Positions 56,147-64,000 of a stretch of DNA of 64,000 nucleotides are shown here, in pieces. The notes under the pieces were generated by a model, which had not been told where the DNA came from, did not search any database, and saw only the letters and a program-made list of their open reading frames with translations. How positions within the stretch are numbered: position 1 is the stretch's first letter; the number at the start of each line of letters is the position of its first letter. The translations under genes and the position numbers were made by a program. Source of the DNA: Streptomyces gardneri (GTDB taxonomy: Bacteria; Actinomycetota; Actinomycetes; Streptomycetales; Streptomycetaceae); contig NZ_BJMN01000011.1 of the NCBI RefSeq assembly GCF_006539185.1, forward strand, positions 303,883 through 367,882, written 5' to 3'.

Positions 56147-57619
56147 ATGACCCAGTCGTCTGTGGAGCCCAAGACCGCTTCGGAGGACGCGGGCTCCGGC
56201 TCCAACGTCCCCGCCGGCCGCTCTTGGCTCGACCGGTACTTTCACATCTCGGAGAGAGGATCCACCGTCGCGACGGAGATCCGCGGCGGCGTCACCACCT
56301 TCATGGCGATGGCGTACATTCTCCTGCTCAACCCGATCCTCCTCGGAGGCCCGGACGTCGAGAAGAACGTCCTCGGGTCCTCCGCCGTCATCACGGCGAC
56401 CGCCCTCGCGGCGGCGGTGACCACCCTGCTGATGGGCTTCATCGGCAAGGTCCCGCTGGTCCTCGCGGCCGGTCTCAGTGTCTCCGGTGTGCTCGCCACC
56501 CAGGTCGTGCCCCAGATGACCTGGCCCCAGGCCATGGCCATGTGCGTCGTCTACGGTCTGGTGATCTGCCTTCTGGTGGTCACCGGTCTCCGCGAGATGA
56601 TCATGAACGCGATCCCCCTCGCGCTCAAGCACGGCATCACCATCGGCATCGGCCTCTTCATCGCGCTGATCGGCTTCAACAAGGCCGGCTTCGTCGGCGC
56701 CGGCCCGCAGTTCGGCCCGCCCATCACCATGGGATCCGGCGGTGAACTCGTCGGCTGGCCCGTCCTGATCTTCGCGGTCACCCTCCTCGCGATCTTCGCC
56801 CTCCAGGCCCGCAAGATCCCGGGCGCGATCCTCATCGGCATCGTCGCCGGCACCGTGATCTCGCTGATCGTCAACGCGGTCGCCGACGTCCCGGCCAAGG
56901 GTCCGGGCGCCTGGGCCAACGGCGCGCCGGAGCTCAAGGGCAGCGCGGTCTCGGCTCCCGACTTCTCGCTCTTCGGCGACGTCGACTTCGGCGGCTGGGG
57001 CGACGTCGGCTACATCACGGTCGGCGTGATCGTCTTCACCCTGGTCCTCGCCGGCTTCTTCGACGCCATGGCCACCATCATCGGCGTCGGCACCGAGGCC
57101 AACCTGGCCGACGACAAGGGCCGCATGCCGGGCCTGTCCAAGGCGCTGTTCATCGACGGCGCGGGCGGCGCGATCGGCGGCGTCTCCGGCGCCTCCGGCC
57201 AGACCGTGTTCGTGGAGTCCGCCACCGGCGTCGGCGAGGGTGCCCGTACCGGCTTCTCCTCCGTCATCACCGGCCTGTTCTTCGCGGCCTGCCTCTTCTT
57301 CACGCCGCTCACCCAGATCGTGCCCCGCGAGGTCGGCTCCGCCGCCCTGGTCGTCATCGGCGCGATGATGATGATGAACGCCAAGCACGTGAACTGGGGC
57401 GACAGCTCCGTCGCCATCCCGGTCTTCCTGACTGTCGTGCTGATGCCGTTCACCTACAGCATCACCCCGGGTGTCGCCGCCGGCGTCATCGCCTACACCG
57501 TCATCAAGGTGGCGCAGGGGAAGGCCCGCGAGGTCGGCGCGTTCATGTGGTGCCTGACCGCGATCTTCATCGTGTTCTTCGCGCTTCACCCGATCGAGAG
57601 CTGGCTGGGCGTCAGCTGA
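56147..57619 (+). CDS. NCS2 family purine permease (guanine/hypoxanthine type)
   Basis: 490 residues, ATG 56147 behind TTGGGAG. Twelve-plus membrane segments of the AzgA/PbuG subgroup: start WLDRYFHISERGSTVATEIR and GVTTFMAMAYILLLNPILLG, then ALKHGITIGIGLFIALIGFN with FDAMATIIGVGTEANLADDK (the substrate-site Glu and the F-D pattern) and GASGQTVFVESATGVGEGAR. It imports guanine, hypoxanthine or xanthine with protons. Placement between xanthine dehydrogenase and its maturation factor gives uptake and oxidation in one cluster. Confidence 0.92.
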   Translation: MTQSSVEPKTASEDAGSGSNVPAGRSWLDRYFHISERGSTVATEIRGGVTTFMAMAYILLLNPILLGGPDVEKNVLGSSAVITATALAAAVTTLLMGFIGKVPLVLAAGLSVSGVLATQVVPQMTWPQAMAMCVVYGLVICLLVVTGLREMIMNAIPLALKHGITIGIGLFIALIGFNKAGFVGAGPQFGPPITMGSGGELVGWPVLIFAVTLLAIFALQARKIPGAILIGIVAGTVISLIVNAVADVPAKGPGAWANGAPELKGSAVSAPDFSLFGDVDFGGWGDVGYITVGVIVFTLVLAGFFDAMATIIGVGTEANLADDKGRMPGLSKALFIDGAGGAIGGVSGASGQTVFVESATGVGEGARTGFSSVITGLFFAACLFFTPLTQIVPREVGSAALVVIGAMMMMNAKHVNWGDSSVAIPVFLTVVLMPFTYSITPGVAAGVIAYTVIKVAQGKAREVGAFMWCLTAIFIVFFALHPIESWLGVS

Positions 57620-57660
57620 CGTCGTACCGTCGCCCTCCGCACACACCCAAGGAGACCGAA

Positions 57661-58797
57661 ATGCTGGACATCGCCGAAGAGCTTCACCGGTGGGTCGAGC
57701 AGGGACGCGCGTTCGCCGTCGCCACCGTGGTGGCCGTCGGCGGCAGCGCGCCCCGGCAGCCCGGAGCCGCCCTCGCCGTCGACAGCGAAGGCACGGCGAT
57801 CGGCTCGGTCTCCGGAGGGTGTGTGGAGGGCGCGGTCTACGAGCTGTGTCAGCAGGCCCTCGAAGACGGCAGGACCGTCGTCGAGCGCTTCGGCTACAGC
57901 GACGAGGACGCCTTCGCGGTCGGCCTGACCTGCGGCGGCATCATCGACATCCTCGTCACCCCGGTGAGCGGCGGGGTCTTCCCCGCCGCTCTCGCGGCCG
58001 CGGCCACGGGGGAGGCGGCGGCCGTGGCCCGGATCGTCTCGGGCCCCGACGACCTGATGGGCAAGGCCCTCCTGGTCTACCCCGACGGCTCGTACGAGGG
58101 AAAGCTCGGGGGCCACCCCGAACTGGACCGCACCGCGGCGGGCGAGGCCCGCGCGATGCTCGACGCGGGCCGCACCGGCACCGTGGAGATCGGCGAGGAC
58201 GGCAGCCGCTGCGGACAGCCGCTGACCCTCCTGGTCGAGTCCTCCGTACCCGCCCCCCGCATGATCGTCTTCGGTGCCATCGACTTCGCCGCCGCCCTCG
58301 TGCGCGTCGGCAAGTTCCTCGGCTACCACGTCACCGTCTGCGACGCGCGGCCCGTCTTCGCGACGCCGGCCCGCTTCCCCGACGCAGACGAGATCGTCGT
58401 CGAGTGGCCCCACCGCTACCTGGAGTCGACGGAGGTCGACGGCCGTACCGTGCTGTGCGTCCTCACCCACGACGCCAAGTTCGACGTGCCGCTCATCAAG
58501 GCCGCCCTGAAGCTTCCCGTCGCCTACATCGGCGCGATGGGCTCCCGCCGCACCCACGAGGACCGCAACAAGCGCCTGCGCGAGGTCGGCGTCACCGAGC
58601 TCGAACTCACCAGGCTGCGCTCCCCGATAGGCCTCGACCTCGGCGCCCGTACGCCGGAGGAGACCGCCCTGTCCATCGGCGCGGAGATCGTCGCCAACCG
58701 CCGCGGCGGCACCGGCGTCTCCCTCACCGGCGCCCACACCCCGATCCACCACGACGGCCCCCGGGCGCCGGACGGCCGCATAGGGTCCGTCGCCTAG
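57661..58797 (+). CDS. XdhC-type molybdenum cofactor sulfurylation/maturation factor
   Basis: 378 residues, ATG 57661 with AAGGAG upstream. N-terminal XdhC/CoxI domain (WVEQGRAFAVATVVAVGGSA, APRQPG; SVSGGCVEGAVYELCQQALE; LTCGGIIDILVTPVSGG) and C-terminal Rossmann domain (RMIVFGAIDFAAALVRVGKF; VCVLTHDAKFDVPLI-like VLTHDAKFDVPLIKAALKLP; VAYIGAMGSRRTHEDRNKRL). These proteins bind molybdenum cofactor and protect or sulfurate it before insertion into xanthine dehydrogenase. It is the last gene of the purine cluster and meets the ROK gene at a hairpin. Confidence 0.92.
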   Translation: MLDIAEELHRWVEQGRAFAVATVVAVGGSAPRQPGAALAVDSEGTAIGSVSGGCVEGAVYELCQQALEDGRTVVERFGYSDEDAFAVGLTCGGIIDILVTPVSGGVFPAALAAAATGEAAAVARIVSGPDDLMGKALLVYPDGSYEGKLGGHPELDRTAAGEARAMLDAGRTGTVEIGEDGSRCGQPLTLLVESSVPAPRMIVFGAIDFAAALVRVGKFLGYHVTVCDARPVFATPARFPDADEIVVEWPHRYLESTEVDGRTVLCVLTHDAKFDVPLIKAALKLPVAYIGAMGSRRTHEDRNKRLREVGVTELELTRLRSPIGLDLGARTPEETALSIGAEIVANRRGGTGVSLTGAHTPIHHDGPRAPDGRIGSVA

Positions 58798-58804
58798 GGA
58801 CTTT

Positions 58805-58833
58805 CCGGACAGGCCATGAAGGCGCCTGTCCGG
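58805..58833. terminator. Bidirectional hairpin with CCGGACAGGC core
   Basis: CCGGACAGGC (58805-58814) and GCCTGTCCGG (58824-58833) form a perfect 10-bp stem with a 9-base loop between the convergent XdhC-type and ROK genes. The stem core is the same as in the palindromic element at 29367, 31395 and 32741. Confidence 0.75.
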
Positions 58834-58860
58834 TCCCGACGGTTGCGCGCCGGGGCGCGG

Positions 58861-60171
58861 TCAGCGCGCCTCCCGCCCCCGTACGGTCGGGGCCCAGGCC
58901 GGCTCCTCCTCGGTGGGGTCCGGTTCGGCGCGCCGCCCGCCCCGGGCGAAGAAGTCCGCGAGCGGCAGGATTGCCGCGCCGACCGTCACCGCGTCGGGGC
59001 CGAGCGTCCCCATCGCGATGTCGACCCGCGCCGCCGGGTACGCGAGCGCGTACTCCATCGCGTGGCCCTTGACCGTCTCCAGGAAGCGGGCGCCCAGCTG
59101 GAGGCCCGCCCAGCCGCCGACGAGGATCCGCTCGGGCTGGAAGAGATTGATCAGATCGGCGAAGCCGGCGCCCAGGTACTCGGCCGTCTCCTCCAGGACG
59201 CCCACCGCCGCCGCGTCGGGCGTCCGCCCCGCGTCGGCGGGGTAGGCGGCCGCCAGCATCGCCGTCAGCGCCGTCTCCTCGTCCGCCCCGGCCGGGACGG
59301 CCCCGCCCGCCTCCCGCCACCGGTCGACGAGCGCGCCCGCGCCCGCGTACGCCTCCAGGCAGCCCCGGGAACCGCAGCGGCAGCGGCGCCCCCGGACCCG
59401 TACCGTCAGGTGACCCCATTCGAGCGCCCGGCCGGGACCCAGCGGGTCCGTGACGACACAGGCGCCGACGCCCGAGCCGAAGAGCGTGACCACGGCGCTC
59501 CGCGCCCCCCGCCCGGCCCCGAACCACATCTCCGCCTGGCCGAGCGTCTTGGCGCCGTTGTCGATCCGGTACGGGACCGAGGCCGGCAGCTCCACGGCCT
59601 CGCGCAGCAGCCGCTCCAGCGGGACGGCGTCCCAGCCGATGGTCTGCCCGTGCACGACGGCGCCGTCCTCGGCGGTACGGGCCACGATGCCGGGGACGCC
59701 GACCCCGACGCCGAGGAGCCGCTCGGGGGGTACCTCCGCCGTCCGCAGCACCTCCGCGACGGCGTCGCGGACGAGACCGACGACGAGCCCGACCTCGTAC
59801 CGCTCGTGCGGCTGGGCGCTCTCGACCGCCAACGGGCGTTCCGCGCGGGCCAGTTCGGTGAGCGTGAGGTCGAACAGCTCGACCCTGACCCGGGTTTCGC
59901 CGACGTCGACGCCGATCATGCAGCCGCTGCCGGGAGTGACCCGCAGGAGGATGCGGGGCCGCCCGCCGGCCGAGTCGACGCTGCCGGCCTCCTCCACGAG
60001 CCCCTCCGCGACGAGTTCGGCGACCACGTTGCTGACCGAGCCCGAGCTCAGTCCGGTCGCCGGCCCCAGCGAGAAGCGGCTCATCGGCCCGTCGAAGTAC
60101 AGACGGTGAAGAACGGCGGTGCGGTTCTCGCGCCGCAGGTCACGTACCGTGCGGCCGTTCCGCGTGGTCAC
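58861..60171 (-). CDS. ROK family transcriptional repressor
   Basis: 436 residues from GTG 60171. An N-terminal winged helix (RRENRTAVLHRLYFDGPMSR, LGPATGLSSGSVSNVVAELV) is followed by the ROK domain: IGVDVGETRVRVELFDLTLT, GVGVGVPGIVARTAEDGAVV, EWGHLTVRVRGRRCRCGSRG with the zinc cysteines and CLEAYAG. In sugar kinases of this family the catalytic site reads N-D-A-N; here it is DNGAKT, so the Asp is Gly and kinase activity is not expected. It probably senses a sugar or sugar phosphate and represses a transporter operon, not identified nearby. Confidence 0.9.
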   Translation of the reverse strand: MTTRNGRTVRDLRRENRTAVLHRLYFDGPMSRFSLGPATGLSSGSVSNVVAELVAEGLVEEAGSVDSAGGRPRILLRVTPGSGCMIGVDVGETRVRVELFDLTLTELARAERPLAVESAQPHERYEVGLVVGLVRDAVAEVLRTAEVPPERLLGVGVGVPGIVARTAEDGAVVHGQTIGWDAVPLERLLREAVELPASVPYRIDNGAKTLGQAEMWFGAGRGARSAVVTLFGSGVGACVVTDPLGPGRALEWGHLTVRVRGRRCRCGSRGCLEAYAGAGALVDRWREAGGAVPAGADEETALTAMLAAAYPADAGRTPDAAAVGVLEETAEYLGAGFADLINLFQPERILVGGWAGLQLGARFLETVKGHAMEYALAYPAARVDIAMGTLGPDAVTVGAAILPLADFFARGGRRAEPDPTEEEPAWAPTVRGREAR

Positions 60172-60225
60172 TGGGCCCCCTGATGAAGTAGTCCGGCCGA
60201 AGCCGAAACATACCGTCCTCGCGCC

Positions 60226-60831
60226 TCAGGTCCTTCGCAGGCCGCTGAGCAGCAGCTCCGCCAGCTGCTCGTACGCCTCCGCGTCGGCCAGACCGGTGGC
60301 CGCGGCCACCTGGCGTCGCTGGATGCGGACCATCACCGAGGAGATCACGTCCGCCGCGAAGGTCACGTGCACTTCGCGGAAGACACCCGCGCGCACGCCC
60401 TCCTCGATGAGCTGCTGGACCCGGCCGGCCGCCGCGCGCGTGTTGCGCTCGTAGACCTCGGCCGCCGGCTCGAAGGCGGCGACGTCGTCGAAGAACTGCG
60501 GCGAGACCGGTGCCAGCTCGGCCGAGACGGCGCGCAGATAGGCCGCCAGCCGCTCGGCGGGGTCGGTCGCGGCGGCGAGGACCGCCTCGACCCGGGCCGT
60601 GGCCCGTCGGAAGAAGTGCACGACCGCTGCCCGGACGAGCTGCTCCTTGCTGCCGGCCAGGCCATACAGCGTGCGCTTCGAACAGCGCAGACGGGCGGCC
60701 AGGTCGTCGAGGGTCAGGCGGGCGAAGCCCTCGCCGACGAGCAGCGCGACGAGCTCCTCGAAGAGGGCGGAGCGGCGCGCCGCCCCGCGGCCCGTCAGCT
60801 TCGGGGCGTCGGCGGAGGTGGTCTCGATCAC
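60226..60831 (-). CDS. TetR family transcriptional regulator
   Basis: 201 residues from GTG 60831. N-terminal HTH: ALFEELVALLVGEGFARLTL, DDLAARLRCSKRTLYGLAGS with KEQLVRAAVVHFF. The ligand domain has EVYERNTRAAAGRVQQLIEE. It is divergent from an acyl-CoA dehydrogenase gene across 185 bases containing a perfect 14-bp palindrome placed right behind the dehydrogenase -10. Fatty-acid or acyl-CoA responsive repression of that gene is the likely role. Confidence 0.9.
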   Translation of the reverse strand: MIETTSADAPKLTGRGAARRSALFEELVALLVGEGFARLTLDDLAARLRCSKRTLYGLAGSKEQLVRAAVVHFFRRATARVEAVLAAATDPAERLAAYLRAVSAELAPVSPQFFDDVAAFEPAAEVYERNTRAAAGRVQQLIEEGVRAGVFREVHVTFAADVISSVMVRIQRRQVAAATGLADAEAYEQLAELLLSGLRRT

Positions 60832-60934
60832 TCGGCCAGTATTCCAGGCCGACCCTCGCCGGGGCCTTGAGCCCTGGTGAGGAGAGTCGGTGGCGGGGTC
60901 GGCGGAGGGTGCGGTGAGGGGTCCGGCGAGGGGG

Positions 60935-60992
60935 TTACGTGCAGACCCGCCTGCGCTACGCTAAGCGGTACTGCAGTACCTGCCCCAGTACC
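60935..60992 (+). promoter_or_regulatory. Promoter and TetR operator of the acyl-CoA dehydrogenase gene
   Basis: TTACGT (60935-60940) and TACGCT (60957-60962) form a -35/-10 pair with 16-base spacing. Directly downstream lies the perfect palindrome GGTACTGCAGTACC (60967-60980), then a further half-site CAGTACC (60986-60992). A repressor bound there would block transcription initiation. Confidence 0.65.
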
Positions 60993-61016
60993 ACTTTGCG
61001 CGCCGCTGGAGTCGCC

Positions 61017-62171
61017 ATGGATGTCGACCGCCTGCTTCCCACCCCCGAAGCGGCGGACCTCATCGCCCTCACCCGGGAGATCGCCGACAAGGAGCTCTCT
61101 CCCCGGGTGAACGAGCACGAGGCCGCCGAGACCTATCCCGAAGGTCTCTTCACCACCCTCGGCCAGGCCGGGCTCCTCGGCCTCGCCTACCCCGAGGAGT
61201 ACGGCGGCGGAGGCCAGCCGTACGAGGTCTACCTCCAGGTCCTGGAGGAGCTCGCCGCCCGCTGGGCGGCCGTCGCCGTCGCCACCAGCGTCCACACGCT
61301 GGCCTGCCACCCCCTCCACACCTTCGGCACCGCCGAGCAGAAGGAGCGCTGGCTGCCCGCGATGCTGGAGGGCCGCTCCATCGGCGGCTACAGCCTCTCC
61401 GAACCGCAGGCCGGCTCGGACGCGGCCGCCCTCTCCTGCAAGGCCGAGCTCCAGGACGACGGCAGCGGCTACCGCGTGACCGGCACCAAGGCCTGGATCA
61501 CCCACGGCGGCAAGGCCGACTTCTACGCCCTCTTCGCCCGCACCGCGCCCGGCAGCCGCGGCATCTCGTGCTTCCTGGCCCCCGGCGCCGCCGAAGGGCT
61601 GAGCTTCGGCCTGCCCGAGCGCAAGATGGGGCTCCAGGCGGTCCCGACCACCTCCGCGTACTGGGACGGCGCCCTCCTCGAAGCCGACCGGCGCATCGGC
61701 GACGAGGGCCAGGGCCTCCAGATCGCCTTCAGTGCCCTCGACAGCGGCCGCCTCGGCATCGCCGCCTGCGCGACGGGCCTGGCCCAGGCCGCGCTGGACG
61801 CCGCCGTCGACTACGCCAACGAGCGCACCACCTTCGGCCGCCGGATCGTCGACCACCAGGGCCTCGGCTTCCTGCTCGCCGACATGGCCGCGGCGGTCGA
61901 CGCGGCCCGCGCCACCTACCTGGACGCGGCCCGCCGCCGCGACCTCGGCCGCCCCTTCAGCCGCCAGGCCAGCGCGGCCAAGCTCATCGCCACCGACACG
62001 GCCATGAAGGTCACCACGGACGCGGTCCAGGTCCTCGGCGGCTACGGCTACACCCGCGACTTCCCGGTGGAGCGCTTCATGCGCGAGGCGAAGATCATGC
62101 AGATCTTCGAGGGCACCAACCAGATCCAGCGGCTGGTCATCAGCCGGGGCCTGGCGCGGCCGGAGGAGTAG
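61017..62171 (+). CDS. Acyl-CoA dehydrogenase
   Basis: 384 residues from ATG 61017 (CTGGAG upstream), the standard length. FAD and substrate motifs: GYSLSEPQAGSDAAALSCKA, ITHGGKADFYALFARTAPGS, ERTTFGRRIVDHQGLGFLLA, QVLGGYGYTRDFPVERFMRE and the catalytic-base signature IMQIFEGTNQIQRLVISR, where Glu of FEGTNQ is the base. It carries out alpha,beta-dehydrogenation of an acyl-CoA and passes electrons to electron-transfer flavoprotein. Short- or medium-chain preference is likely but not certain. Regulated by the divergent TetR protein. Confidence 0.92.
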   Translation: MDVDRLLPTPEAADLIALTREIADKELSPRVNEHEAAETYPEGLFTTLGQAGLLGLAYPEEYGGGGQPYEVYLQVLEELAARWAAVAVATSVHTLACHPLHTFGTAEQKERWLPAMLEGRSIGGYSLSEPQAGSDAAALSCKAELQDDGSGYRVTGTKAWITHGGKADFYALFARTAPGSRGISCFLAPGAAEGLSFGLPERKMGLQAVPTTSAYWDGALLEADRRIGDEGQGLQIAFSALDSGRLGIAACATGLAQAALDAAVDYANERTTFGRRIVDHQGLGFLLADMAAAVDAARATYLDAARRRDLGRPFSRQASAAKLIATDTAMKVTTDAVQVLGGYGYTRDFPVERFMREAKIMQIFEGTNQIQRLVISRGLARPEE

Positions 62172-62250
62172 GCCGCACAGGGCCGCTCAGGCGCCCGCGT
62201 ACGAGACCGACGACGGCCGCACCGCCGGTGTCACCCGGGGGCACTCCGGG

Positions 62251-63888
62251 TCACGCCGGCGGCGCGGCCGTCACCGTCGCGGCCTGGTGCAGGTCGACCA
62301 GCGTCCGCAGGGCGGGCGGCAGCCAGTCCGACGGGGTCCCGGTGTCGGCGCCGCCGATGCTCCGGAGGACCTCGGTGGGCGACGGGCGACCCGCGGGATC
62401 GTGGTCGAGGCAGGCGGTCGCCACGGAGGCGAGATCCGCGGGCAGCAGCCGCGCCGCACCGGCCAGGGACGTCCCCTCGGCGTGACGCGCCGCGCCGCCG
62501 GCGTGGCACAGCACCATGCCGAAGGCGTACATGTCGACGGCGGAGCTCAGCGGTGCGCCGGTCAGCTGCTCGGGGGCGAGGAACCCGCGCGTGCCCACGA
62601 CGACGTCGGACTCCGTCAGCGCGGTCGCCTCCGCGCCGCGCGCGATGCCGAAGTCGATCACGCGGGGGCCGGCGGCCGAGACGAGGATGTTGCCGGGCTT
62701 GAGGTCCCGGTGGACGATGCCGCAGGCGTGGATGGCCTCCAGGGCCTCGGCGACGCCGAGAGCCAGGGCCCGGAGCGTGGGCGCGGACAGCGGACCGTGG
62801 ATCCCCAGCACCTCGTGGAGGGACGGGCCGGGGATGTACTCGGTGACGAGCCACGGCCTGGTGTCCTCGGGCCCCGCGTCGACGACCGGCGCGGTGTGGA
62901 AGCCGCTCACCCTGCGGGCGGCGTCGACCTCCCGGGCGAAGCGGCGGCGGAAGGACGGATCGCTGACGAGCTCCTCCCGCACGACCTTCACGGCGACCTG
63001 CCGGGCCCCGGGGGACATGCCCAGGTAGACGGTGCCCATGCCGCCCTCGCCCAGACGGGCCGTCAGCCGGTACCGGCCGACCTGCCGGGGGTCGTCCTCG
63101 CGCAGGGGCTCGTGGGCGAACGGGGCCGCCAGAGGGGCGTACGGACGCAGCGAGGCAAGCGCCTGCGACGGGAGCCCCGGGCGCGGCGGCTGCGCGTCGT
63201 CGGCCTCGGCCTGCCGGTGGATCCGCGCCACCTCGACCTCGGCCTGCGCCCGCAGGATCGCCGACTGCTTCTCGGCCTCGGCGGCGAGGATCTGGGAGTG
63301 CCGGATGCCCTCCGCCGTGAGGATGGCGGCGCGCTTGTCGCGGTCGGCGCGCATCTGCTTCTCCATCGAGTCCTGGATGGAGGTCGACGGCTCGATCGCC
63401 TTGAGCTCGACGCGGTTGACGCGGATGCCCCACTTGCCGGTGACCTCGTCGAGAACGCCGCGCAGCGCGGCGTTGATCTCGTGCCGGGAGGCGAGGGTCC
63501 GGTCCAGGTCCATGCCGCCGACGATGTTGCGCAGGGTGGTCACGATGAGCTGTTCGATCGCCTGGATGTAGCTGGCGACCTCGTAGGTCGCGGCCCGGGC
63601 GTCGGTCACCTGGTAGTAGATGACCGTGTCGATGTTGACGACGAGGTTGTCCCGGGTGATCACCGGCTGCGGCGGGAACGGGACGACCTGCTCCCGCAGA
63701 TCGATCCGGTTCCGGATCCGGTCGAAGGGCGGAAAAATCACGTTGAGTCCCGGGCGCAGCAGACGGGTGTGACGTCCGTGGCGCTCGACGACGACCACCG
63801 ATCCCTCGGGCACGATCCGTACCGCCCAGGCGAGTTCCGCCAGGACGAGCGCACCGGCCACCAGCCCCAACAGCAGCATTGCGTCCAA
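62251..63888 (-). CDS. Fusion of SPFH/band-7 (stomatin-like) domain with Ser/Thr protein kinase
   Basis: 545 residues from TTG 63888, with GGGGGAG 7 bases upstream (ATG 63879 and GTG 63927 are alternatives). Residues 6-23: membrane helix (LGLVAGALVLAELAWAVRIV). Residues 24-190: SPFH domain with VVVVERHGRHTRLLRPGLNV, REQVVPFPPQPVITRDNLVV and YYQVTDARAATYEVASYIQA. Residues 178-230: Ala/Glu/Arg coiled coil (KQMRADRDKRAAILTAEGIR), as in stomatins, cut short of the usual C-terminal region. After a 40-residue Pro/Ala linker a kinase domain follows (271 to about 510): GEGGMG 280-285, Lys301 in VAVKVV, HRDLKPGN with Asp395, DFG Asp412, APEQ 438-441. All key catalytic residues are present; the segment after the activation loop is shorter than usual. 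One continuous frame, no stop or shift at the junction. Confidence 0.9.
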   Translation of the reverse strand: MDAMLLLGLVAGALVLAELAWAVRIVPEGSVVVVERHGRHTRLLRPGLNVIFPPFDRIRNRIDLREQVVPFPPQPVITRDNLVVNIDTVIYYQVTDARAATYEVASYIQAIEQLIVTTLRNIVGGMDLDRTLASRHEINAALRGVLDEVTGKWGIRVNRVELKAIEPSTSIQDSMEKQMRADRDKRAAILTAEGIRHSQILAAEAEKQSAILRAQAEVEVARIHRQAEADDAQPPRPGLPSQALASLRPYAPLAAPFAHEPLREDDPRQVGRYRLTARLGEGGMGTVYLGMSPGARQVAVKVVREELVSDPSFRRRFAREVDAARRVSGFHTAPVVDAGPEDTRPWLVTEYIPGPSLHEVLGIHGPLSAPTLRALALGVAEALEAIHACGIVHRDLKPGNILVSAAGPRVIDFGIARGAEATALTESDVVVGTRGFLAPEQLTGAPLSSAVDMYAFGMVLCHAGGAARHAEGTSLAGAARLLPADLASVATACLDHDPAGRPSPTEVLRSIGGADTGTPSDWLPPALRTLVDLHQAATVTAAPPA

Positions 63889-63980
63889 CAGTCCACTCCC
63901 CCTCGGCCTTCCCGTCTCAGCCGGCACAGTGTCGCAGAACCGGCCTGAGGGGCACAGGCGTTGGGGGAGGAGGGGTGGAC

Positions 63981-64000
63981 GTGGGTGACGCTTCCGGCCT
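63981..64000 (+). CDS. Possible start of a divergent gene, cut by window end
   Basis: AGGAGG (63968-63973) is followed 7 bases later by GTG at 63981 with an open frame of six codons to the window edge. Too short to identify. Confidence 0.25.

Overview
The window reads as chromosomal DNA of a Streptomyces (or close Streptomycetaceae) strain. GC content is very high throughout, codons almost always end in G or C, GTG and TTG starts are frequent, and several families are typical of the genus (SAV2148-type HEPN protein, mycothiol-linked DsbA-like protein, DUF2637, Cys-leader peptide, MsiK-dependent style sugar transporter without its own ATPase). No rRNA, tRNA, transposase, phage module or CRISPR array was found. 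The gene set looks like ordinary, compact core or near-core chromosome, with small clusters that look strain-variable. || Layout. 1-4410: two-piece secreted copper amine oxidase-like system, SAV2148-type protein, DEDDh exonuclease. 4407-6152: epoxide-hydrolase-type alpha/beta hydrolase and an aminoglycoside-phosphotransferase-fold kinase on the minus strand. 6289-9361: three-gene sugar ABC importer (two permeases then the lipoprotein). 9504-10786: DUF1697 protein and a mycothiol reductase-family protein. 10844-20326 (minus strand): a ten-gene sulfur assimilation cluster in the order leader peptide, sir, 59-residue zinc ribbon, cysH, cysC, cysD, cysN, sulfonate/sulfate-type ABC binding protein, ATPase, permease, sirohydrochlorin chelatase. 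It takes up sulfur, activates and reduces it to sulfide, and supplies siroheme iron insertion. Most junctions overlap by 4 bases. || 20471-24510 (minus): GNAT, GAF-domain regulator, AidB-like acyl-CoA dehydrogenase. 24528-33746: YihY membrane protein, AraC-type regulator, VOC protein, membrane protein, RsgA GTPase with an odd serine-rich start, Ada-AlkA fusion, DUF456 protein, a cysteine-containing hypothetical with an internal minisatellite, and a TrmB/LuxR-type regulator. Three copies of a palindromic repeat lie here. 33980-41609: a 1253-residue subtilase, a PP2C-like protein, a PoxB-type pyruvate dehydrogenase, an anti-sigma-type ATPase. 41647-49641: DUF2637 protein, iron-box-controlled FhuF-like protein, GntR regulator, P-loop/beta-propeller protein, hypothetical, a binding protein without signal peptide, TPR protein. 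|| 49972-58797: purine catabolism cluster. A PucR-type regulator is divergent from the three xanthine dehydrogenase subunits, an NCS2 purine permease and an XdhC-type maturation factor. 58861-62171: ROK repressor, then a TetR regulator divergent from an acyl-CoA dehydrogenase across a 14-bp palindrome. 62251-63888: one reading frame fusing an SPFH/band-7 (stomatin-like) membrane domain to a complete-looking Ser/Thr kinase domain, the most unusual architecture in the window. || All functional calls come from reading the translated sequence and memory of protein families. No database search was run.
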